Source of the DNA: Prorocentrum cordatum
Taxonomy: Eukaryota > Sar > Dinophyceae > Prorocentrales > Prorocentraceae
DNA length: 64,000 nt
Direction of reading: 5' to 3'
Assembly: GCA_963575745.1 (NCBI GenBank)
Contig: CAUYUJ010015290.1
Location: 102,531-166,530 of the forward strand
Shown: piece after piece, positions 22,630-34,018 of the stretch
Layout: every line of letters starts with the position of its first letter
Numbering within the stretch: the first letter of the stretch is position 1
Notes under the pieces: model-generated
Seen by the model: the letters and a program-made list of their open reading frames with translations, nothing else
Database searches by the model: none
What the model was told of the DNA's origin: nothing
Translations under genes and position numbers: made by a program

Positions 22630-23145
22630 GAGGCTAGGGGGAGGAGAAGGAGGATAAGGAGGAGGAGGACGAAGGAGGAGGCGGAGGAAAAGGAGAAGGA
22701 AGAGTTAACGGAGGAGGATGATGAGGAGGAAAAAGAGGAGGAGGAAGAAGAGGAAGAGGAAGAGGAAGGGGAGGAGGAGGAGGAGGAGAAGGAGGAGGAG
22801 AAGGAGGAAGAGGAGGAGGCGGAGGAAGGAGGAGGAGGAGGAGGCGGAGGAAGAGGAGAAGACGGAGGAAAAGGAGGAGGAGGAGGAGGCGGAGAAAGAG
22901 GAGGAGAAGGAGGAAGAGTTAACGGAGGATGATGGTGAGGAGGAAAAAGAGGAGAAGGAAGAAGAAGAGGAAGAGGAAGAGGAAGGGGAGGAGGAGGAGG
23001 AGGAGGCGGAGGAGGAGGAGAAGGAGGAATAGTTAGCGGAGGATGATGATGAGTAGGAAGGAATAATATAAGGAGGATAAAGAAGAAGAGGAAGAGGAAT
23101 AGGAAGGGGAAGAGGAGGAGGAATATAAGGAGGAGGAGGAAGAAG
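22630..23145. repeat. About 500-bp purine-rich (GGA/GAA) tract
   Basis: Almost only G and A on the plus strand for 500 bp, with a near repeat of gttaacggaggatgatg at about 22704, 22918 and 23034. The plus frame reads poly-Glu/Lys and the minus frame poly-Ser/Leu. Confidence 0.9.
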
Positions 23146-23149
23146 ACAT

Positions 23150-23905
23150 GGTGGGTCGTGGTGGTGGTGGTTGTGGTGGTGGTCACTGCGTACGGGAAAC
23201 AAGCCCCGAGCAGAGCAACAAACACCACGACCAAGACGATGCCGAGAACGACGATGGAATCGAGGCACGCAGACGATCCGCACCGAAAAACGGATTAGGT
23301 AAATGGCCCAGCCAGCAAACCCGTTTGAACAACACTTCTTTGAGCGGTGCTGCAGCCTCCCCTGAGCACAGCCCCCCCAAAGGATCAGCCAGACAAGTCG
23401 GGTTTGCAACCTCATGCCATGCTGGACCCTTGGCGCGCTTCGGCACTGTCACTGCCACTGCCACTGCTGGGGGCCGTCGGTAGGAGGGTGGGGGGCGGAA
23501 GAGGAGGAGAAAGAAGGAGGAGGAGGAGGAGGAGGAGGAGGAGGAGGAGGAGGAGGAGGAGGAGGATAAGGAGGACCAATGTAAACAGAATAACCAACAA
23601 CGATGTTGTAATACATCCTCCCTCCACGCTCCCTCTTCATAGGCCCCATAGCACGGTTCCTTTTCACTGAGGGAACTGCCTCGTTGGAAGGCAACCGTTT
23701 GAAGATCCTGAAACGTGCGAAAACATTGTTCTCGGGATTCCAACGCCACGGAGCGTCTAGGCGATCCAGAAATGTGCCAGAACGCCACTCCTGGGACTTC
23801 ACCACCGAGAACCAACGTAACTGTTACACCCTCAGAATCCCGAATCCTCTCAGAACCGTTTCTGGTACGGTGATCATGGGATTCCGTGAAGCTCGGGCGA
23901 ATTCT
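23150..23905. other. No gene supported: mixed spacer with a GGA tract
   Basis: (GGA)n at 23512-23570. The 23640-23900 stretch is less biased and open on both strands, for example 81 codons on + from 23684, but I recognise nothing. Confidence 0.4.
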
Positions 23906-23907
23906 AG

Positions 23908-24120
23908 AAACGAATGTGCGCGGCGTTAAAACGACAACCACATGTTGAACAGGAACGGCCCATCATTCGTGCAACTCTTGCAACTTTTACAAAATTAATA
24001 AGCGCGGCGCTAAAGCGACAACCACATTTTGAAGATGAACCGCCCCCGATCCGTGACGCCCTGGCACATTTTCAAAACGAATGTGCGCGGCGCTAAAGCG
24101 AGAGCCACATTTTTTAAACT
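23908..24120. repeat. 84-bp (28-codon) tandem repeat, 2.5 copies
   Basis: Units start with aatgtgcgcggcg (23911), aataagcgcggcg (23996) and aatgtgcgcggcg (24079), followed by c/ttaaa(g)cgacaaccacat. The period is a multiple of three, so one plus frame stays open for 60 codons from 23914 with ALKRQPH repeated. Confidence 0.8.
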
Positions 24121-24124
24121 GGCC

Positions 24125-24880
24125 GCCGTCCATCTGTGAAACTGCTGCCACACATTAAGCTTCAGGGTCATAAGTGATGAAGAAGTCTCAGGCGGACCGC
24201 CTGGCCCGCCCTAACATCTGGCCTCGGGGTGCGACCTGGGGAGGGTTATTTATAAGGAGAAGGAATGGAGGAGGAAGAAGAGGAAGGAGAGTAGGAACAG
24301 GATGGTACGGAAGGTAATGATGATGCTCTCTGTCCGTAGAGCCCGCTACCAAGGCTAGCGCCTCGGCCAATGCCGAGGCACATCAGCTGTGGTAGTGCCC
24401 CCAAAACGAAACGAAGCTGCCAATGCGACGGGAGAAACGCAAGCCGCCCAATGGCAGCCCAAGCCGCGCCGCGCCAGCGGTGGCAAGAGAGAAGGCGCGC
24501 CAGTCAAGCGGCCCAGCCAAAAACATCAGAAGGGGACGTCAAGCTCCAGCACTCCGATATCTTTACGCCACACATCGGAGATCGCGTATGGCCTGTTCCA
24601 GCGGCGCCACGATGGCGTCTGGGAAGTAGAGCGCGTGACGCCTCCTCGCCAGGGCCACGAGTTGCGCCGTGGTACTGTTGAGCTCTGGTAGGTGCGTGGA
24701 GCCAACCGGGCCTCAATGGCCTTGCGTTTGCTCTGGCCCCTGCCCCAGGACCTCGAGCGGCCAAGAGCCCCTCTCTGTGTAATGTCAACCACCTCCACTC
24801 CCTTAATGTACTGGCAGGTGGTGATGAGGTCTCTGCGCTGAGGCCTGAAAATCCTCTGGTAGGTTTTCCATCTAATTATT
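24125..24880. other. No gene recognised: mixed spacer
   Basis: Overlapping frames of 90-100 codons on both strands around 24370-24790 have mixed composition. None shows a domain I can name. Confidence 0.35.
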
Positions 24881-24881
24881 C

Positions 24882-24945
24882 CCAACCGTCCTGTGGTGTT
24901 GGGTCCTCGTTTTGAAGAGACAGCGCCCCGCGTCTCCTCTCCTCT
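24882..24945. repeat. Conserved 60-bp block, copy 3 (precedes array D)
   Basis: cccaaccgtcctgtggtgtt then gggtcctcgttttgaagaga and cagcgccccgcgtctcc, then CTCCT repeats and array D. Same order as at array C. Confidence 0.85.
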
Positions 24946-25034
24946 CCTCTCCTTTCCTCTCCTCCTCCTCCTCTCCTCTCCTCCTCTCCCTCCTCCTCCC
25001 ATCCGCCTCGTCACCTCCCTGCGCTTCACCCGCC

Positions 25035-25790
25035 CAATACAGCGTCGCGTGGCCCCATAGGGAACCCACCGAGGGCTCCAGTGGCAGGGTCCGCATGCGT
25101 CACCGCCACCCAGGACAGCGTTTCGTAACTCCATAGGGAGCTCCATCGAAGGTTCCACTGGCAGGGTCCGCATACGCCACCGCCACCTAGGACAGCGTTT
25201 CGTGGCCCCATAGGGAGCTCCACCGAAGGCTCCAGTGGCAGGGTCCGCATGCGTCACCGCCACCCATGACAGCGCCTCGTGGCCCCATAGGGAGCTCTAC
25301 CGAAAGCTCTAGTGGCAGGGTCCGCATGCGTCACCGCCACCCAAGACAGCGCTTCGTGGCCCCATAGGAAACCCCACCGGAGGCTCAAGTGGCAGGGTCT
25401 GCACGCGTCACCGCCACCCAGGACATCGTTTCGTGGCCCCACAGGGAGCCCCACCGAAGACTCCAGTGGCAGGGTCCGCATGCGTCACCGCCAATCAGGA
25501 CAGCGCTTCGTGGCCCCATAGGAAGCTCCACCGAAGGCTCCAGTGGCAGGGTCCGCATGCGTCACCGCCACCCAGGACAGCGCTTCGTGGCCCCATAGGG
25601 AGCAACACCGAAGGCCCCAGTGGCAGGGTCCGCATACGCCACCGCCACCCAGGACAGCGTTTCGTGACTCGATAGGGAGCTCCACCGAAGGCTCCAATGG
25701 CAGGGTCCGCATGCGTCCGCGCCGCCGATTTCGGCGCACCCCTCGTACGCTTCGTGGCCCCACAAGGAGCTCCACCGAAAGCGGTACCCA
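25035..25790 (+). repeat. Array D of the 77-89 bp repeat family (plus orientation)
   Basis: About ten copies of a roughly 78-bp unit: cagcgcttcgtggccccata, gggagctccaccgaaggctc, cagtggcagggtccgcatgc, gtcaccgccacccagga. The last unit switches to the array C/B type (cggcgcacccctcgtacgc), which links the subfamilies. Confidence 0.92.
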
Positions 25791-25884
25791 CAATGCGGCG
25801 CTCGCAACTGCATATGATTGGATCCTTTCGTCAGGCTAATTCAAAAGAATGCCCGCTTCGCTCAGGTCTACAAGGTGCTGGACA

Positions 25885-25913
25885 CTCTCTCTCTCTCTCT
25901 CTCTCTCTCCCTT
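25885..25913. repeat. (CT)n dinucleotide tract
   Basis: About 13 CT units. Confidence 0.95.
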
Positions 25914-25996
25914 CAGGAGGCCAAAGCAAGGCTCGCATCCAGCTCCTCCTTCTGCTTCATCTGCTCGTCCATGACGCCCCTCCCCATCCACGGCGA

Positions 25997-27045
25997 CTAG
26001 TTCGGTCGCGGTGCAGACGCCTGCTTGGGCTGAGTGGCCCGAGAACTGCTCGCCTCTAACTGGCCCGCTGGCGAACTGCCCGCCGCTTGCAAGGGGCCGC
26101 GCTCCTTGTCCTCCCTCATGGCCGCGGCTAGACTCGTCTCCAGATGCTCCTTATGCTTCTTTTGCTGTAGCAGCGTCTCCGGCGTGGCAGTGCGACCCCA
26201 GATCTTGCAGTTGCCGCGGAAGCCGAAATTTGTGTAGCTGCACATCTTGCACTTTCACTTCAGCACGTCGTGCTTGGCCTGGTCCTTCGAGGTCTTGCAG
26301 GCATCTTCTTCGTGTGGATGTCCTCGACGCTCTGGGCAAGCATGCCCAGCCTCTGGTCCGAGGGCTTCCAAGTGGCCTGCTTCGCGGCCCGGACTTGCAC
26401 CTTGTCCTGACGGCTGTCCTACTGTCCTCCGCGGCCTGGATGATCTTCTCCTGGTCGTCCGTCTCCGCCTTGGTCAGCTCCTCCTGCCTCTGGCCTTGCT
26501 CCAAAGGACTCTGATGCTGCGGCATGCTCTGCACGGCCTCCGCCATGGAGGGCCAGGACAGCTCGAGGTCGCAGCCGAGGGACTGGCCCAACGTCACCTC
26601 CTGATACTGTTTCCAAGAAGTAGTCCTCCCACGAGAGGTCGGACGTGACGCGATTCGCCTCCATCTCCCTCTTGAACTCCTTCCTGTTGTGCAGCCTGTC
26701 CGTCCTCGGTGAACGCCTTCCGCTTGGCCAGCAGCTGGAGCTTGTGCTCCTCGGGCATACGCTTCGCCGACGGCGTGGGTGCCTGCGAAGTCCCGACGGC
26801 CTCCGAGCCCGCCACCTTGTTGGATTCGAGAGAACTTGGTTCCAACTCCCGTCGGGCTCCTTGGCGCGTCTCAGGGGCGTGGGAGGCGCTCTCTTCTTGC
26901 GCGGATGCTCTCCTTGGGCATGTCCACGCTGCCCTGGGCAACCATCGTCGAAGAGGACGACCGGGCCGCCAAAGACTTCGGCGAATCTGCGAAGCTTGCT
27001 GCTCAATTCGCAACCGATGGGCGAATTACCCACGAAGGAAGGCAA
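25997..27045 (-). pseudogene. Frame-broken coding relic, unrecognised, charged and Gln-rich
   Basis: Reading the minus strand from 27045 down, protein-like pieces occur in alternating frames. One, from about 26880, includes SLESNKVAGSEAVGTSQAP and MPEEHKLQLLAKRKAF. The next includes RKEFKREMEANRVTSDLSWE. The next, from 26597, has LEQGQRQEELTKAETDDQEK, a helical coiled-coil-like stretch. The last, from 26245, has MCSYTNFGFRGNCKIWGRT and LLQQKKHKEHLETSLAAAM and ends at 25997. The C-terminal piece has two Cys and several aromatic residues but no zinc finger I can name. The pieces are probably one protein interrupted by indels or unrecognised introns. Confidence 0.4.
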
Positions 27046-27149
27046 CGTTCATGGTGATCCTGTTCCGGCCGCCGTGGCTCTGCGTTGCTGCGCCCTCTCG
27101 ACGTGCGCGGCGCGACGCCCAAACAACCTCGGGCCGAAAGGGCTAAGAT

Positions 27150-27280
27150 GAGCAGGACGAGCAGGAGGAGGAGGAGGAAACAGAGGAGGAGAAGGAGGAG
27201 GAGAAAACGGAGGCGGAGGCGGACGAGGATGAGGAGGCGGAGGAGGAGGAGGAGGACGAGGCGGCGGCGCTTTACCAGAG
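27150..27280. repeat. Purine-rich GGA/CGA tract
   Basis: G+A-rich trinucleotide repeats. The following 27300-27780 stretch shows no clear gene. Confidence 0.85.
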
Positions 27281-27794
27281 TCCAAAGAGGGTCAGAGTAG
27301 GGGGGACTACGTAGGATGGGGATACCCCCACATCACGATGCTCGGCACCTCATACCACGAGGGGCACTAGCGGCAGTCCCGTGCATGCACGGGGGGTGCC
27401 GATGCAGAACCCGTTCCGATGAGGCTCCTCACAGACCCTCAGGAGGCGATGCACGGAAGACAACTTTGAAGACAACCTGTGTCACGATCGGCCAACCAGC
27501 GTAAGATGTTAAACAGCGATGCGGGGCAGGCGTGTGAGATGTTGGACGCTCCGATAATCCGTTCCAGCACACTTCACCTGCTCAACAAGACGGATATGGG
27601 TAGTCATCACAAAACCATCGCAGTCGCACGGGGCAGGCGCGTCGAGGTGTCATGCGGGGGTGATGTGCGGAGCTCTCACCACGCCAGGCTTGTCCTCATG
27701 CTGAATACAGTCGAGCGCAATTTAAAGCCTTCGTCGAATGGCCGACAATACGTGCATCCGCTTTTAGACTGGCCGAAAATGATTCCGTTAGCAT

Positions 27795-28360
27795 CTCCCC
27801 ATCGTATTCGGCGACACTTTCATGTACCAGAAACGTGGCACACCTATCGGGGGTCCGCTCTCGGGTCAGATTCTCGAAATCGTTCTGAGAAGGCTGGAGC
27901 ACGCAGCTGGAAACACACGGCCGTTGCTGCCACAGCATAGTGCGGTTGGGAAATTTGTGGGCGATAATTGCGCCTTGTCTTTAACGCAATGTAAGAAGCC
28001 CATCAAGGCTGTCGTTGAGGATATTCTCGTTGGAATCAATCAGTTCGACGAGGATACGAAATTGTCAGATTATCGGGAATTCGGTCGTGCAGCAATTTCC
28101 CGAAACATACGTTCATTTGTCGTACTACGAAATCTGGGCCAATCGCGTCCTCAAACGCCTGAAGCGTTTACTTTTGGGGGTGATCTTTCCAAACAGATGT
28201 TGGAGCGTTTTTGAAGCAATTTGGCCAGGCCGAGCTAAAACAACACCGTGCTGAACTTCAGGGAAGGCTGCACATGTGGAAAACATTACAACTACCCAAC
28301 GTCGACCCCATATATGTGAAAGAGCGCGCCCGCAGGGCCAGAGCAAAGGGGGGGTCCCCC
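27795..28360 (+). pseudogene. Reverse transcriptase fragment (palm region), degenerate
   Basis: The plus frame downstream of a TAG near 27790 reads IVFGDTFMYQKRGTPIGGPL then SGQILEIVLRRLEHA. The RGTPIGGPLSG string fits the reverse transcriptase block that carries the conserved Gly-x-Pro-x-Gly before the catalytic motif. About 35 residues later comes VGKFVGDNC, which sits where the catalytic F/YxDD motif should be, with Gly in place of the first Asp, so the enzyme looks dead. The frame ends at 28212 after ERF. Allowing one extra T in the T5 run, it continues LKQFGQAELKQHRAELQGR to about 28360. No fingers domain, RNase H or integrase was found next to it. It is probably a remnant of a retroelement different from the one at 38.7-44.9 kb. 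Confidence 0.6.
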
Positions 28361-28364
28361 CTGA

Positions 28365-28965
28365 GCTCCCTCCCCCCTTTCTTGGACCTCCCCTGCCCGA
28401 AGCCCCCCCCCTCTCCCTCCCTTTTGTCCGCCCCGCGGAAGCTCCCCCTCCCTTCCCCCCTTTTCGCCTCCGGCAGCTACCCTCCCCCTACCTCCCTTTT
28501 GCAAACGTGGCGGGACGCTTAGCCCCCCCCCTTCCCTTCGACTCCCCTGCCGGCGGCAACCCCCCCCCTGTCCCCCATTTTGTCGCCGTCCAGAAGCTAC
28601 CCCCCCCTCCCGCCCTTTCGCCCTCCAGAAGCTACCCCTCCCCTCCCACCCTGTGCGAAAGGGAGAGAAGGGCTTGGCTACCCCCCCCTCGCTTGAACCC
28701 GCCCTGCCGGAAGCCCCCTCCATCCACCGCTTTTCGTCGCGCCGCCCCGAAGCTCCCCCCCCCCTCCTCCCCTTTCGGCCTCGGGAAACTCCCCCCCACC
28801 CCCCTTTCCGAAAGGGGAGGGGGGGCTTAGCTACCCCCTCCCTCCCTTGGACCCTCCCTGGCAAAAGCACCCCCCTCCCCTCCTTTTGTCCAATCCGCGG
28901 GAGCGCCCCCCCCATCCTCTGGAACCCGAACCGTCGCCCCCGGCTCCTCACACGTAGACCCTGAC
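28365..28965. repeat. C-tract minisatellite (pyrimidine-rich on +)
   Basis: Repeats of 45-70 bp built on long C runs with ttttcgcc, gaagctaccc and gaaaggggag. Related to 32545-32940. Frames give PPPxLPF-type translations. Confidence 0.8.
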
Positions 28966-29110
28966 ATTGACACCCCCAAACAACTGCGACTACGACCCGC
29001 ACCCATACACCCTATCCCAAACACTTTACCATGTACACCTCACCCGCAACCCTCCTGATTGTACCCCCGCCCGAAGGCCCCCCCCGACTCCCCCACGAAC
29101 GCCCGGAACC
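28966..29110. other. No gene seen: short A+C-rich junction before the satellite
   Basis: Unique-looking A+C-rich DNA linking the C-tract repeats to the 63-bp satellite. Confidence 0.5.
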
Positions 29111-29114
29111 GAAC

Positions 29115-31595
29115 TCCCTCGCCCCTAGAAAACGAACAAAACTAGAAAACTAGAAAACGAACCAAGGTCTGAAAAAACAGGGCCACGACCCAGGGGCCGA
29201 GAAAACGGAAAAACGAGAAACCAAACCAAGGTCAGAGAAACCGAGACCACGACCCAGGGGCCGAGAAAACGAGAAACCAAGAAAACAAAGCAAGGCCCGA
29301 GAAAACGAGACCACGACCCAGGAGCCAAGACTACGAGAAAACAAAAAAACGAATCAGGGTCCAAGAAGACGAGACCACGACCCTGGGGCCGAGACTACGA
29401 GAAAACAAAGAAACTATACAGGGTGTGAGAAACCGACACAGCGACCCAGGGGCCGAGACAACGAGAAATCGAAACAACGAACCAGGGTCCGAGAAACAAG
29501 ACCACGACTCAGGAGCCGAGACAACGAGAAAACGCGAACACGAACCAGGGGCCGAGAAAACGGTTACACAACCCAGGGACCGAGAAAACCAGGAACCGAG
29601 ACCACGACCCATGGGGCAGAGAAACCGAGACCACGACCCAGGGGCCGAGAAAGCAAGAAAACGAGAAAACGAACCAAGGTCAGAGAAAACGAGACCACGA
29701 CCCATGAGCCGAGAAAACGAGAAAATGAACAAAGCCCGAGAAAACGAGACCACGACACAAGTGCAGAGAAAACGAGACAACGAGAAAACACACCAGGGTC
29801 CGAGAAAATACGGCCACGACCAAGGGACAGAGAAAATGAGAAAACGCGAAAACGAACCAGGGTCCGAGAAACCGAAACCACGACGCAGGGGCCGAGAAGA
29901 CAAGAAAAGGACAGAACGATCCAGAGCCAGAGAAAACGAGACCACGACCCAGAGGCCAAATGAGAACACGAGAAAACGAACCAGAGCCAGCGAAAACGAG
30001 ACCACGACCCAGAGGCCGAGGAAAAAAAGAAAGCAAGATAACGAACCAGGGTCAGAGAAAACTGTGCCACGACCCAGGGGCCGAGAAAACGAGAAAACGA
30101 GACACCGAACCAAGGCCAAAGGAAAGGAGACCGTGACCCAGGGGCCGAGAACACGAGAAAACGAAATCACAAACCAGGACCACGACACAGGAACAGAAAA
30201 AACAGGAAAACGAGAAAACGAACCAGGGCCTGAGACTACGAGAGTATGACCCAGGGGCCGAGAAGACGAGAAAACGAAACAACTAGCCAGAGCCCAAGAA
30301 AACACGGCCACGACCCAAATGCAGAGACAACGACACAACAAGAAAATAAACCAAAGTCCGAGAAAACGAGACCACGACCCAATGGCCGAGAAAACGAGAC
30401 AACGGGAAAACGAACCAAAATCAGAGAAACCTAAACCACGACCCAAGGGCCGAGAAAACGGGAAAACAAGCACACGAGAGAACGAACCAGAGCCAGCGAA
30501 AACGAGACCACGACCCAGAGGCCAAATGAGAAAACGAGAACACAAACAGGGGTCCAAGAACACGAGTCCACGACCCAGAGGCAGAGAAAACGAGAAAACG
30601 AAAAACCGAGACAGGCCACGACCCAGGGGCCGAGAAAACGAGAACACGAGACAACGAACCAGGGGCCAAAGAAAAGGAGAACACGACCCAAGGGCCGAGA
30701 CAACGAGAAACCGATACAACAAACCAAGGCATGCGAACGCGAGGCCACGACCCAAGGGCCGAGAAAACGAGAGAACGAACCAGAGTCCGGGAAAACGAGA
30801 CCACGACCCAAGGACCGAGAAAACGAGAACAAGAGAAAACGAACCAATATCCGAGAAACCGCGGCCTCGACACAAGGGCAGAGGAAACGGGAAAACGAGA
30901 AAAGAAGCAGCCAGATCCAGAGAACATGAGATCACGACCCAGAGGCAGAGACAACACGACAACACACCAAAGCCCGAGACAACGAGACCACGACCCAGGA
31001 GCCGAGAAAACGAACAAACGATTACACGAACCAGGGTCAGAGACAACGAGCCCACGACCCAGGGGCCGAGAGCGCGAGAAAACTAACCAACACCAAGAAA
31101 CAAACCAATCCACGACACAAGGGCCGAGAAACCGAGGAACCGAGAAAACGAACCAAAATCAGAGAAACCATCCCCACGACCCAGGAGCAGAGAAAACGGG
31201 AGAACGAGAAACCAAACCAGGGTCCAAGAAAGCCACACCCCGACCCAAGGGTCGAGTAAATGAGAAAACGAGAAGACGAACCAGGGTCAGAAAACACGGT
31301 ACCACGACACGGGGGCCGAGAAAACGATAAAACAATACAACTAACCAGGGCAAACACAACGGGGCCACGACCACGGGGCCGAGAAAACGAGAAATCGAAC
31401 CAGGGTCAGAGAAACCGCGGCCACGACACAGGGGGCGACACACGAGACAACCAGAAAACGAGCCAGGGTCTGAGATAACGGTACCACGACCCAGCGTCAG
31501 AGAAGAAGAGAACGCGAACCAAGGCACGAGAAACCGACACCACGACCCAAGGGCAGAGAAAACGACAAAACAAAACAGGACCCGAGACAACCGAG
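29115..31595. repeat. 2.5-kb satellite, period about 63 bp (21 codons), open on both strands
   Basis: About 39 copies of a unit built on gagaccacgacccaggggcc, gagaaaacgagaaaacgaac and cagggtcagagaaac. The ccacgaccca core recurs at about 29183, 29246, 29310 and 29374, giving a period near 63 bp, a multiple of three. The plus strand is nearly T-free. One minus frame is open for 574 codons (31055 to 29331) and reads LGRGLVFSDPGSFSRFLVFS-like repeats. The plus strand carries 274- and 255-codon frames of hydrophilic RPRPRGRENEKT-type repeats. No signal peptide or flanking domain supports either as a gene, but the phase preservation is notable. Confidence 0.85.
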
Positions 31596-31599
31596 ATGC

Positions 31600-31835
31600 C
31601 TACATATAGTTCTGGTGAATTCTGCTAAGTAGTGCTAATATGAACCAACATGTACGTAGTAGCTTAGATGATCTAAATTAAACTACGATGATTTAACCTA
31701 AACTTAGACTAGCTAGAATCACTTCTCAACTTCGCACAACCAAGGACATTCATTTAAGTGAAAGTGTCACGTTGAGCGTAGTTCGGTGAAGTTGAAGTTA
31801 ACGGGGAAGTTACGGGAAGTTGGAGAAGCTCATTC
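31600..31835. other. No gene seen: short AT-richer spacer
   Basis: Lower-GC stretch with several short near-palindromes (ctaaattaaactacgatgat, aaacttagactagctagaat). Unlike its neighbours in composition. Confidence 0.5.
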
Positions 31836-31836
31836 T

Positions 31837-31900
31837 CCCAACCATCCTGTGGCGTTGGGTCCTTGTTTTGAAGAGACAGCGCCCCGCGTCTCCTCCTTCC
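31837..31900. repeat. Conserved 60-bp block, copy 4
   Basis: cccaaccatcctgtggcgtt then gggtccttgttttgaagaga and cagcgccccgcgtctcctcc, followed by pyrimidine-rich DNA. No 77-89 bp array follows here. The CTGN microsatellite starts about 140 bp further on. Confidence 0.85.
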
Positions 31901-32037
31901 TTCCTTCTCCCCCTCCCCCCCTCCTCCCCCTGAGGGGGCCAGTGCAGCGGCATCGCGACTTGGGGGGGCTCGGGATTAGCGCTTGCGCTTGATGTGTACA
32001 CATACTGTTATCGATACACAAAGATACACATATATAT

Positions 32038-32245
<208 letters not shown>

Positions 32246-32544
32246 CTTGTGCATCTATGTGTAGATTTATGAGAGCAGGAGCCCTGTTAACACAACTGTT
32301 CGTTCGGTGAACCAACGACCCAGAAAACAACCCGGACATCGTAGGCGCCACCACTGGAGTCCACACAACCTCAGGACAAGGCCTCTGGGAGCCGAGTGTT
32401 ACGAGCTTCTCTCCAGCGTAACGGGCCACACAACCTCTCCCGCGGCAGCTCGGATCCCACAATTGCGAGGACGTCTCAGGCGGAACGGCCCAGACCACTT
32501 CGCAAAAAACAGCTCGATGAAACAATCTGGAGGACATCTTCAAC

Positions 32545-32940
32545 GAACCCCCCCTTCCAAAGAGAGGGGGGGGTAGCTTGCGAAGCCCCCCCTCCCCCCT
32601 TGCAAAGAGAAGCCCGGGTTAACCTTCCGCCCCGAAAAGGAGGGGGGAACTTGGAAGCCCCCCCCCTTTGTAATGCACCCCCCTCTCGCGCACAGAAGGG
32701 TGGAGGGGGGAGCTTCGGAAGCCCCCCCCCTGGAAAGGGGAGCCCGGGCTTACCCCAGGCCCCGAAAAGAAGGGAGGGGGGAGGGTAGCTTCTGAGCGCC
32801 CCCCCCTCCCCCCCCTTTTGCCCAGAAAAGGGGGGGTAGCTACGGAAGCCCACCCCCCCTTTGAAAAGGAGAGCCCGGGCTTACCCCGGACCCTCAAAAA
32901 GGGGAGAGGGGGGTAGCTTCCACCCCCCCCCCTTCAGCTA
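32545..32940. repeat. G/C-tract minisatellite related to 28365-28965
   Basis: Units of about 60-70 bp: ggggggtagcttcggaagcc, cccccctttggaaaggagag, cccgggcttaccccggaccc. Both C and G runs occur, so units look partly inverted relative to each other. Confidence 0.8.
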
Positions 32941-32989
32941 GGGCCCCCCCGGCTTATCAACGCAGAACAAAGGAAAGGGGGGAACAGAA

Positions 32990-33860
32990 AAGCGCAATCG
33001 AGACCACTACCATGCCTACCGTCTCGATGCCGATCGAGAACAAAACCTCCACCGCCATCCGAGAAACACCTTCCGTAGCGCGAGCTGTCGAGAAGGCTGA
33101 CTTTGACGGGTGGTGTTGCCGGTGTGCGTGACGGTGAACAGCTCCTCGAACGCCACCGGCTCCAGCACGAGCGTCGTCGCCCCGAACGTCGATAGCCCCA
33201 TGAACGTCAACGGCACCAGTCCAAGCGTCCAACTCTGCCATCAAAACTTTGTGCACAAGGACAGTACCGGCATCACCGTCATACCCACGAACACCAGCGG
33301 CGCCACGGACATCGTCGGCCCCGCCCCGATCTGCATGCTGAACTTGATGTGCGAAGAGATGAACGGGAACGCGCCCTGACAACCCTCGATCTGACATCCC
33401 CCCCATGGGAGTCGGAGAAGGCGCCAGGCTTGCACATCAGCGGCTCCGCGGACATCGACGGCTCCACCACGAACGCAAGCAATTCCAGCACGAAAGTCAG
33501 CGGTGCCACGAGATTCCGTTGCTCTTTCAACGGCATCTCGGTCGGCTGCAAGCTCAGGCCACGCGCCTGGAAGGGCGCTTCTGGAAGAGAAGGTGCAGCG
33601 CGGTGAGGGACAGCGGTTTACGGCGCCATGCACGAGTTGTAGCCCACGCTCGCCACCGCCCGAGGCGCCTAGCGCCACCGAGCTGTGCCGGCCGCAGCGC
33701 GAGCTATCGAGCAGGCAGACTCGGCGGGAGCCTGACGGTACCCGAGGCGGGCCCCTCAAAAGCACCACCAGAAGGCCCGGGCTGGGACTGAGCGCGTGCA
33801 TGCCCGTGGGCGCCGAAGCGCGCGGGGCACGGTGCTCGAGCCCACGTGGCTTGAGACAGG
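32990..33860. other. Unassigned region with degenerate internal repeats, no gene named
   Basis: Minus frames contain similar hydrophobic strings (PLTFMGLSTFGATTLVLEPV near 33200, PLTFVLELLAFVVEPSMSAE near 33480, MSVAPLVFVGMTVMPVLSLC near 33270). This suggests an old internal repeat of about 130 bp that could once have coded membrane-type sequence. Plus frames over the same DNA are Ser/Thr/Asn-rich. No start, splice or domain evidence settles the strand. Confidence 0.3.
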
Positions 33861-33861
33861 G

Positions 33862-33986
33862 AAGAGGGGAAGGAGGAGGAGGAGAAGGAGGAGGAGGAGG
33901 AGGAGGAGGAGGAGGAGAAAGAGGCGGAGGGAGGAGGGAGGGAGGGAGGGAGGGAGGGAGGGAGGGAGGGAGGGAGGGAGGGAGGA

Positions 33987-34018
<32 letters not shown>

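Noticed and set aside
5800-25790. CRISPR-like direct repeats
   Set aside because: Units are 77-89 bp and contiguous with no unique spacers, in a eukaryotic genome. They are satellite arrays.
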